From Bacteroidota bacterium (GTDB lineage: Bacteria > Bacteroidota > Bacteroidia > Chitinophagales > Chitinophagaceae), in the NCBI GenBank assembly GCA_021780705.1, contig JAJXYG010000379.1:1-5300 (forward strand): 5,300 bases of DNA, given 5' to 3'. The first letter of the stretch is position 1. Each line of letters opens with the position of its first letter. This document shows, in pieces, positions 1 to 4,700 of the stretch. The notes below the pieces were generated by a model. It worked only from the letters and a program-made list of their open reading frames with translations, was not told where the DNA came from and ran no database searches. A program made the translations under genes and the position numbers.

Positions 1-996
1 GAAGGTGAGTTTGCATGAAAGGATGGCAATAATATTGTCATACCCGACCCCCAGGGTATGGGGATAGAAATATCCGATGAGGCCCACCACAAGCCCTCCC
101 ATAGCCGGCCACCACATCCAGTGGACCGGAATTTTTTCGAAATAGTCCTCTATCAGGTATACAAGTTTGGTAGCTGCTACCGAGAACAAACCTACTGCTA
201 GTCCCAGACCACTGTACACCACCATGGCCTGCACCGGAATAGTTCCCGGATGGAAATCCATTTTGAATACAGGGCCCGGGCCAAAGAACAGGTAATGGCC
301 CGCTGCCCCGGTGATACAAGCCAGGGCCACCGGGAGAATGGACCGGGGGGAAAATTCAAATAAAAGCAATTCAATCCCCAGAAAAATGGCAGCGACCGGG
401 CTGCCGAAGATGGCAGACATCCCTGCCGTAGAGCCCGCTGTCAGCAAAATCTTTCTTTCGTAATCGGTGATCTTCAACATCTGACCAATCGTGGAGCCCA
501 GGGCACCGCCGGTGGCGATGATGGGACCTTCCGCCCCAAAGGGGCCTCCGGTGCCAATGGCAATGGCTGAAGAAAGGGGTTTCAGATAAGTAAGTACCGG
601 TGGAATCCTGCTTTTATTGGTGAGGATTTGTTCCATGGCCTCAGGGATTCCGTGACCCCGGATGGCCTTGGAGCCATAAAGTGCCATCAATCCCACGACC
701 CATCCCCCGATTGCAGGAATGATTATAATCCATAGGCCCAGCGTATGGGTCGCCGGTCCGCTGGCAGCCAGGGACCACTTCCCAAAAAAGGAAAGATTGG
801 TAATCAGATAGATCAGGTATACCAGTACTTTTGCGATGAGGCTGGCCAGGATGGCAATGAGTATGGATAAAAGAGAAATGACCACCATCCGGCTTTTGGC
901 GTGGACAGGGGGAGCAGACGGAGCCTGGCTTTCCAGTATGGCCTGAAAAGAAGGAGAAATGGGAATTCCCTGGGTGAATCGGTCCTTTCTGATCAT
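1..996 (-). CDS. ClC-family anion channel/transporter, C-terminus beyond window
   Basis: Integral membrane protein of the voltage-gated chloride channel (ClC) superfamily, which moves anions as channels or as anion/H+ antiporters. The 332 residues visible run from an ATG at 996 to the window edge with no stop. After a cytoplasmic stretch of about 35 residues come hydrophobic helices with the family motifs in order: GHGIPE (residues 114-119, the GSGIP anion-binding loop), GAEGP (154-158, with E156 as the gating glutamate), FGSPVAAIFLGIE (197-209, helix H region) and GVGYD (316-320). The second half, including the GxFxP loop and the pore tyrosine, lies outside the window. Two positions are unusual: His replaces the anion-contacting Ser of GSGIP, and Leu210 occupies the position of the internal proton glutamate of E. 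coli ClC (Glu203). The gene is divergent from the Fnr-type regulator. No Shine-Dalgarno sequence is visible, as is usual in Bacteroidota. Family certain; transported ion uncertain. Confidence 0.95.
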   Translation of the reverse strand, partial: MIRKDRFTQGIPISPSFQAILESQAPSAPPVHAKSRMVVISLLSILIAILASLIAKVLVYLIYLITNLSFFGKWSLAASGPATHTLGLWIIIIPAIGGWVVGLMALYGSKAIRGHGIPEAMEQILTNKSRIPPVLTYLKPLSSAIAIGTGGPFGAEGPIIATGGALGSTIGQMLKITDYERKILLTAGSTAGMSAIFGSPVAAIFLGIELLLFEFSPRSILPVALACITGAAGHYLFFGPGPVFKMDFHPGTIPVQAMVVYSGLGLAVGLFSVAATKLVYLIEDYFEKIPVHWMWWPAMGGLVVGLIGYFYPHTLGVGYDNIIAILSCKLTF

Positions 997-1013
997 AAAA
1001 TCGAAATAAAGGA

Positions 1014-1021
1014 CAAAAGTA
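1014..1021 (-). promoter_or_regulatory. Possible -7 promoter element for the ClC gene
   Basis: On the minus strand these bases read TACTTTTG, an exact match to the Bacteroidota -7 consensus TAnnTTTG, 17 bases upstream of the ClC start codon. No convincing TTG -33 element is visible at the usual distance. It abuts and overlaps by two bases the FNR-like palindrome at 1020-1035, so a bound regulator would probably compete with RNA polymerase here. A match to a consensus this short is weak evidence by itself. Confidence 0.35.
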
Positions 1022-1035
1022 TGATTTATATCATA
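1020..1035. promoter_or_regulatory. FNR-like operator between the ClC and regulator genes
   Basis: Perfect 16-bp palindrome with one unpaired-free core: TATGAT-TTAT-ATCATA. The half-sites and four-base spacer have the geometry of an FNR box (TTGAT-N4-ATCAA), with the outermost T/A exchanged; the TGA/TCA core is intact. It lies in the 107-bp gap between the divergent ClC and regulator genes, about 76 bases before the regulator start and 31 bases before the ClC start. This position would allow autoregulation of the regulator and repression of the ClC gene. The region is AT-rich, so chance palindromes are more likely here than elsewhere, but the same ATGAY-N4-RTCAW pattern recurs at 3088-3101 and 4645-4658. 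Confidence 0.55.
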
Positions 1036-1090
1036 TTTTATTGCATTTTTAGATTATTTTCATTTATAAAATGTGATATAAATTAAATTT

Positions 1091-1098
1091 TAATTTTG
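1091..1098 (+). promoter_or_regulatory. Possible -7 promoter element for the Fnr-type regulator
   Basis: TAATTTTG matches the Bacteroidota -7 consensus TAnnTTTG exactly and ends five bases before the regulator's ATG. Transcription would then begin at or next to the start codon, giving a leaderless or nearly leaderless mRNA. The surrounding DNA is almost pure A+T, which raises the chance of a spurious match, and no clear -33 element is seen. Confidence 0.3.
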
Positions 1099-1103
1099 GA
1101 ATC

Positions 1104-1787
1104 ATGAAAAAGACTCACCAGGGTTGTGACCTCAACAGTTGCTTTTTATGCCGGGGATGCCTGAAGGACTGGCTTGGGGCCCTGGAGTCCCACCGTGAAA
1201 GTTGGGTATATAAGAAAGGGGAATCGGTCTTTGAGGAAGGCCAGCCTGTAAGAGGTATCTATTTCATTTATAAGGGCAGGGTAAAAGTTCACAAGAATTG
1301 GGGAGACAGCAAACCCTGGATTCTCCATTTTGCCCGTGAGGGAGATATGATCGGTTACCGGGGCCTGGGTCCCGAGCGGATTTACCCGATTTCAGCCACC
1401 ACCCTGACGGAAGCCCATCTCTGCTTCATCGACACCAGTTTTTTCGAATCCACCCTGCAGGTCAACCATGCATTGACTTATTCCCTGATGGAGTTTTATG
1501 CAAGCCAGTTGCAGGCCGCTGAAAAAAGAATGGCCAACCTGGTCCATATGGAAGTGAAAGGCAGGGTGGCAGAAACTTTGTTGATGCTGAATGCAGAATT
1601 CGGGCAGTCGGGGGGTGGGGTTATTAATATTACCCTGACCAAGCAGGATCTGGCTTCCTATGCCGGCACTACCTATGAAACTTTTTCAAGGATGCTAAAT
1701 GAACTGGTAAAAGACCAGATCGTACAGGTTTCAGGAAAGACCATCGAAATTCTCAGTGTACCGAAATTGGAAAAACTCCTGCATTGA
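1104..1787 (+). CDS. Crp/Fnr-family regulator with FNR-like cysteine cluster
   Basis: DNA-binding transcription factor of 227 residues, a normal length for the family. The N-terminus has Cys8, Cys13, Cys16 and Cys19 (C-x4-C-x2-C-x2-C). A cyclic-nucleotide-binding-type beta-barrel follows (about 32-120), then the long dimerisation helix (about 121-150) and a winged helix (about 153-224). Cys107 in HLCFIDTSFFE lines up with Cys122 of E. coli FNR (VCEIPFETL), the fourth ligand of its oxygen-sensing 4Fe-4S cluster. The recognition helix TTYETFSRMLNEL retains Glu192, Ser195 and Arg196, matching FNR Glu209, Ser212 and Arg213, which read TTGAT half-sites. This predicts a cytoplasmic sensor of oxygen and/or NO that binds FNR-like boxes, several of which occur in this window. 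Start: the first ATG of the frame, with the cysteines immediately after it. The Cys spacing differs from E. coli FNR, so the cluster itself is an inference. Confidence 0.93.
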   Translation: MKKTHQGCDLNSCFLCRGCLKDWLGALESHRESWVYKKGESVFEEGQPVRGIYFIYKGRVKVHKNWGDSKPWILHFAREGDMIGYRGLGPERIYPISATTLTEAHLCFIDTSFFESTLQVNHALTYSLMEFYASQLQAAEKRMANLVHMEVKGRVAETLLMLNAEFGQSGGGVINITLTKQDLASYAGTTYETFSRMLNELVKDQIVQVSGKTIEILSVPKLEKLLH

Positions 1788-1803
1788 TCGATCTGCGGTC
1801 GAT
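1787..1803. terminator. Weak hairpin between convergent genes
   Basis: The gap between the convergent stop codons (regulator TGA at 1785-1787, membrane protein stop at 1810-1812) is only 22 bases. It can fold as ATCGATC-TGC-GGTCGAT, a seven-pair stem with one T.G wobble and a three-base loop. On the plus strand TTTT follows a few bases later (1808-1811). It could act as a modest terminator, but the stem is not GC-rich and the T run is short and not adjacent. Confidence 0.35.
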
Positions 1804-1809
1804 ACGCTT

Positions 1810-3054
1810 TTACGTGGCAGCCAAAATTTCCCCGCTGCCGGCAGGATTTTTCCAATTCAGGTTCATCAGCACCAGGCCCAAAAATATAATCACCGCTGCC
1901 CACAGGAGATAATCATTCATATAAGGTACGGAGTGATAATCCAGGTCCGCAATCCCTTCAATCATCAGCAAAATTTCATTGAGGATAATCCCCGACACAA
2001 AAATGACTACCCCCTTTTTTCGGTAACCGGAAGCGGGGTAATACCCGCCTGCAATACAATAGGAAATGATAAATAGAGATACCACCACCAGCAACACCAG
2101 GTGCAGATACCCGATGATGATGGGCCTGAACCCAAAGGTCAGGTGGCTTAAAGAGGGCAGGGAAGAGGCTGCCTGCAACGAGAGTTTGATGGTGTAGGCA
2201 ATTGCGCACAGTATCAATAATATCCTGGCAAAGGAGGAAAGCGGCGGTTGCACCATATAGCCGGTCTTTCGGCTGACTCCTGCCATCAATCCCCAGGCTA
2301 ACAATTGGGCCAGGCCGGAAAGTATGGCCAGGCCATAGAGCCATGTAGGCAAAGGGGCCCACAGGATTGACAGCAGGTAGGCTGGTACGCAGGAAAAGGC
2401 AAAAAGATAATGGGCAAGCTGAAATCTCCGCTCCACCCTTTCAAGCTTAGGCATCCTGGAAGCAAAGAGCCCCATGCAGCCAAACAAAAACCACCCGTTA
2501 TACTGGAAGTGGAGGAAAAAATATACACAGGCCTCAATCCACCGGGGATGGGAATTCCCGTGGGCCATGAAATAAGCCAGCCCATAGGGTCCAAAGGAAG
2601 ACAGGGCATTGAAAAAAAGCGCCGCTTTAAAAAAGGGCCTCTCCGGACCCGAACCCTGCAGCCGGTTCAGGTCCTTCCAAAAATAAATTGCAAAGCCGTA
2701 TCCTGCAAATACCGACCCCGTAGAAAAAATTATCGAAATGGTGGCATACCCCTCAAAGGGAAAGGAAAATAACATGCCGTAGGCTGACACCAGGTTCCCC
2801 CACAATATCCAGCGGTAACGGGGAAATTCATTCCGGGAAGTCTTTTCTGAAAGGTACTGCACCATCAGGATCATCAATGCCTGGGATACCCATCCCGAAA
2901 AAGCAAAATGGGAATGTCCGTGCAGTAAAAAACTCATGTTGACCACCGGCAGGGAATAGGCGAATTTATACCGCAGGATACAGCCCAGAATACTTACGAT
3001 CAGTAAATTCAAAAAAGTTACTTTAAGCCATTTTTGAAAAGTCAGATTCATCAT
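1810..3054 (-). CDS. Uncharacterised 12-helix, histidine-rich membrane protein resembling heme-copper oxidase subunit I
   Basis: Inner-membrane protein of 414 residues from the ATG at 3054. The frame opens at a TTG (3060), but ATG-ATG at 3054/3051 is the more likely start. About 12 hydrophobic segments are visible, near residues 12-28, 40-67, 82-102, 105-125, 141-164, 173-198, 212-231, 238-260, 275-295, 310-335, 347-368 and 382-401. This is the helix count of heme-copper oxidase subunit I. Histidines sit in or beside helices: HGHSH (His45, 47, 49) at the start of helix 2, His165 and His169 before helix 6, His182 in HFQYNGW within helix 6, His215 in helix 7 and His318 (GYLHL) in helix 10. However, the paired His of helix 7 and the HxH of helix 10 found in true oxidases are absent, and the protein is shorter than usual. 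It may bind heme or metal; electron transfer or NO chemistry is suggested only by its neighbours. It is divergent from nirK, with an FNR-like palindrome about 41 bases before its start. It does not resemble NnrS as far as I can see. Gene certain, function unknown. Confidence 0.85.
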   Translation of the reverse strand: MMNLTFQKWLKVTFLNLLIVSILGCILRYKFAYSLPVVNMSFLLHGHSHFAFSGWVSQALMILMVQYLSEKTSRNEFPRYRWILWGNLVSAYGMLFSFPFEGYATISIIFSTGSVFAGYGFAIYFWKDLNRLQGSGPERPFFKAALFFNALSSFGPYGLAYFMAHGNSHPRWIEACVYFFLHFQYNGWFLFGCMGLFASRMPKLERVERRFQLAHYLFAFSCVPAYLLSILWAPLPTWLYGLAILSGLAQLLAWGLMAGVSRKTGYMVQPPLSSFARILLILCAIAYTIKLSLQAASSLPSLSHLTFGFRPIIIGYLHLVLLVVVSLFIISYCIAGGYYPASGYRKKGVVIFVSGIILNEILLMIEGIADLDYHSVPYMNDYLLWAAVIIFLGLVLMNLNWKNPAGSGEILAAT

Positions 3055-3079
3055 GAGCAAATTAAACCCTCATAAAATC

Positions 3080-3109
3080 AGGGGATTATGACTTCAGTCA
3101 TAATCCCCT
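3080..3109. promoter_or_regulatory. 30-bp near-perfect palindrome containing an FNR-like box
   Basis: The arms at 3080-3093 and 3096-3109 (AGGGGATTATGACT and its exact complement) are identical over 14 bp with only TC between them. The centre, ATGAC-TTCA-GTCAT (3088-3101), has the 5-4-5 geometry of an FNR box with intact TGA/TCA cores, and matches the pattern at 1021-1034 and 4645-4658. Its centre lies about 41 bases before the ATG of the membrane protein. That would be a class II activator position if transcription starts next to the start codon. The GGGGATT/AATCCCC outer arms extend well beyond an FNR site. They may mean a second protein binds here, or a hairpin in RNA; no T run or preceding gene makes a terminator likely. 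Confidence 0.65.
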
Positions 3110-3137
3110 AAAATTATCGATTCGTTTTCTTTTTTCA

Positions 3138-3191
3138 ATGACCCATAATTCTGAAGTATTTGCAGTCGCACCCCCCAATAAGGCACCCTGA
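3138..3191 (+). CDS. Tiny ORF, 17 codons, doubtful
   Basis: An ATG at 3138 opens a 17-residue frame (MTHNSEVFAVAPPNKAP) ending at TGA 3189-3191, which overlaps the ATG of the next tiny ORF as TGATG. The stop/start overlap is the arrangement typical of translational coupling. There is no recognisable homology, no Shine-Dalgarno sequence, and the length is well within chance. It could be a leader peptide, a gene remnant or nothing. Confidence 0.15.
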   Translation: MTHNSEVFAVAPPNKAP

Positions 3192-3268
3192 TGAAGAAGG
3201 GCTACCTGATTTTGGCCAGGGATACAGATGATCCTGCTCACCAGAACCCTATGATTTCAAAAAAATGA
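3191..3268 (+). CDS. Tiny ORF, 25 codons, doubtful
   Basis: An ATG at 3191 overlaps the previous stop and opens a 25-residue frame starting MKKGYLILARDTDDPAH, ending at TGA 3266-3268. After that stop the same frame stays open for another 26 codons, to a TGA at 3347. Codons such as CTG, GCC, AGG and GGC resemble those of the flanking real genes. The two open stretches split by one stop could be a decayed small gene. I recognise no family. The FNR-like half-site at 3228-3241 lies inside it, which argues equally for plain control DNA. Confidence 0.18.
   Translation: MKKGYLILARDTDDPAHQNPMISKK
3228..3241. promoter_or_regulatory. Weak FNR-like site upstream of nirK
   Basis: ATGAT-CCTG-CTCAC keeps the TGA-N6-TCA core of an FNR/CRP-type site. 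Its left half and spacer (ATGATCCTG) are identical to those of the better box at 4645-4658; the right half is degenerate. It lies about 260 bases before the nirK start, far for direct activation unless the promoter is also upstream. One such core match in this gap could occur by chance. Confidence 0.25.
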
Positions 3269-3497
3269 TTTGCCGGATTCCTTGATTTTCAATTGACTTC
3301 CAAAAAACCCGCCACACACGCACCACAGGCGCTCATACCCGAATTTTGATTTTATGATTCAACGCATAAAATCCGCATTTCACCTATAGTAATATTGTTT
3401 CCCGGTTGAAATTTTTCTGGCAAGCTTTTTTAGCTTCCGGAGCCGCTAATCAGGTTTCATCCGGCATTTGATTATTCACTTTCAATTATTTAATGAC

Positions 3498-4640
3498 ATG
3501 AAAAAGGTATCTTTTATTCCGTTATCCAGTATTAAAAATCAATGGGGTAGTTGGCTGAGCGCCATCGTCCTTCTGGGTTTTATGTCCTGTAATAACCAGG
3601 GTACTCAATCCGTACTCGACCGCACCTACCAGGGCAACGGCGACAATTTGCCCAAGGTGACCCAGCAAATGGTGGCCCCACCATTTTTGCCCAAATTTGA
3701 TGAAGTGGACAAGGACGGACCCAAAGTGGTGCAGGTAACCTTTACCGTGGAAGAAAAAAAGATTGAAGTAGCCCCGGGCGATTCCATCTGGGCCTTCACC
3801 TATAATGGAACCGTACCGGGCCCCATGATCGTGGTACACCAGGGAGATTTTGTGGAACTTACCTTAAAAAATCCCGCTACCAACACCATGACCCATAATA
3901 TTGATTTCCATGCAGCCACCGGGGCAATGGGCGGGGGGGCAATTTCCCTGGTAAACCCGGGTGAGCAGGTAACCTTCCGGTTCAGGTGTATCCGGGCAGG
4001 GGTATTTGTCTACCACTGCGCACCAGGTGGAGCCATGGTGCCCATCCACGTAACCTCCGGGATGAACGGGGCCATCATGGTACTTCCGAAAAACGGACTG
4101 AGGGATGAAAATGGAAATCTGGTCAAAATAGACAAGGCCTATTATATTGCAGAACAGGATTATTACCTGCCCAAGGACAAGGACGGAAAAGTATTGAATA
4201 TTGCCACCCCACAGCAAAGCGTCCAGGAACTCGCAGAATCCGTAAAAACGCTTCATCCTACCAATATTGTGTTCAATGGCCATGAAGGTGCCCTGCTCGG
4301 CAAGAATGCCCTTACGGCAAAAGTGGGCGATAAGGTCCTCTTCATCACTTCCCAGGCAAACCGGGATACCCGGATCCACCTGATTGGCGGTCATGCCGAC
4401 CTGTACTGGCCTGGTGGAAAATTCAGCAACAAACCCTATACGGATTTTGAGACCTGGTCCGTGCCAGGTGGTTCAGCAGCGGCCGTGGTCTATGAATTCA
4501 GGGAACCCGGCACCTACATGCTCTTAAATCATAATCTCATCGAAGCCTTTGACTACGGTGCCATGGCACAGGTTAAAGTCTCCGGTAGCTGGGACAGCAG
4601 CCTGATGAAGGTGGTCCATCCCCAGGGACCGGTTCAATAG
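3498..4640 (+). CDS. nirK: Copper-containing nitrite reductase (NO-forming), lipoprotein
   Basis: Reduces nitrite to nitric oxide, the defining step of denitrification. The protein has 380 residues and two cupredoxin domains (about 75-200 and 210-363). Type 1 copper ligands are His133, Cys174, His184 and Met189; type 2 ligands are His138, His173 and His345 (LLNHNLIEA). The catalytic pair is Asp136 (HNIDFHAATGAMGGG) and His294 (RIHLIGGH). All copper and catalytic residues are present, so the enzyme should be active. Residues 1-31 form a signal peptide ending LLGFMSC, with Cys31 as the likely lipidated residue, so the enzyme is probably membrane-anchored outside the cytoplasm. Ile183 replaces the usual Trp in MVPWH beside the type 1 site. 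The frame begins at TTG 3468, but the ATG at 3498 gives MKK and a proper signal, so it is chosen. There is no fused cytochrome or extra cupredoxin domain. It is followed after 60 bases by a Ric-like NO-stress gene. Confidence 0.97.
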   Translation: MKKVSFIPLSSIKNQWGSWLSAIVLLGFMSCNNQGTQSVLDRTYQGNGDNLPKVTQQMVAPPFLPKFDEVDKDGPKVVQVTFTVEEKKIEVAPGDSIWAFTYNGTVPGPMIVVHQGDFVELTLKNPATNTMTHNIDFHAATGAMGGGAISLVNPGEQVTFRFRCIRAGVFVYHCAPGGAMVPIHVTSGMNGAIMVLPKNGLRDENGNLVKIDKAYYIAEQDYYLPKDKDGKVLNIATPQQSVQELAESVKTLHPTNIVFNGHEGALLGKNALTAKVGDKVLFITSQANRDTRIHLIGGHADLYWPGGKFSNKPYTDFETWSVPGGSAAAVVYEFREPGTYMLLNHNLIEAFDYGAMAQVKVSGSWDSSLMKVVHPQGPVQ

Positions 4641-4644
4641 TTCC

Positions 4645-4658
4645 ATGATCCTGATCAA
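4645..4658. promoter_or_regulatory. FNR-like box between nirK and the Ric-like gene
   Basis: ATGAT-CCTG-ATCAA matches the E. coli FNR consensus TTGAT-N4-ATCAA at nine of ten positions. It begins four bases after the nirK stop codon, and its centre is about 49 bases before the ric start. The box would sit near -41 if transcription starts about 8 bases before the ATG, the position expected for direct activation. It suggests that ric has its own oxygen- or NO-responsive promoter in addition to any readthrough from nirK. Confidence 0.6.
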
Positions 4659-4700
4659 AATATTCAGCAGCTTAAAAATGTAAACCCAAAAATACCCTTT

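Larger units (their letters stand above)
3055..3497. other. Divergent intergenic region upstream of the membrane protein and nirK
   Basis: A 443-bp gap, long for this compact locus. It holds the 30-bp palindrome at 3080-3109, a weaker FNR-like site at 3228-3241, two tiny coupled ORFs at 3138-3268, and an AT-rich segment from about 3345 to 3497 that should contain the nirK promoter. TAATATTG at 3390-3397 is one base away from TAnnTTTG and would give a nirK leader of about 100 bases, but no -33 partner is clear. The middle part (about 3160-3340) is visibly richer in G+C than its flanks and looks more like coding or former coding sequence. No tRNA, riboswitch or insertion-sequence end is recognisable. 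Confidence 0.6.

Noticed and set aside
1062..1083. Inverted repeat ATTTATA-N8-TATAAAT upstream of the regulator
   Set aside because: Only A/T arms in nearly pure A+T sequence, wrong spacing for a Crp/Fnr site and lacking the TGA core; likely chance.
901..1086. Plus-strand open frame of 61 codons at the ClC/regulator boundary
   Set aside because: It lies antisense over the ClC N-terminus and its tail is low-complexity AT-rich translation; no recognisable protein features.
1756..2076. Plus-strand open frame of 106 codons
   Set aside because: It overlaps the end of the regulator and runs antisense through the membrane protein, whose hydrophobic helices are clearly the real coding frame.
2410..2772. 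Plus-strand open frame of 120 codons
   Set aside because: Antisense shadow of the membrane protein; Lys/Pro-rich translation with no domain pattern.
1810..3054. Calling the membrane protein NorB, a cbb3 subunit or NnrS
   Set aside because: The full heme-copper ligand set is not present and the NnrS hallmark pattern is not visible; a specific name would be unsupported.
3055..3060. TTG start two codons upstream for the membrane protein
   Set aside because: ATG-ATG follows immediately at 3054 and 3051 and needs no rare start codon.
3345..3361. TTGATTTTATGATTCAA as an FNR box for nirK
   Set aside because: The half-sites are out of register (no TGA-N6-TCA), so it does not have FNR geometry.
3422..3436. 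AAGCT-TTTTT-AGCTT inverted repeat
   Set aside because: Five-base arms round an all-T spacer; too short to support an operator or terminator.
3292..3478. Other TTGA-type half-sites (near 3282, 3468) before nirK
   Set aside because: Single half-sites without a properly spaced partner are common in AT-rich DNA.
3468..3497. TTG start ten codons upstream for nirK
   Set aside because: The extension would put MIIHFQLFND ahead of a typical MKK signal peptide; ATG 3498 gives a normal lipoprotein signal.
3864..4394. Minus-strand open frame of 176 codons
   Set aside because: Antisense to nirK, in which every copper ligand is intact on the plus strand.
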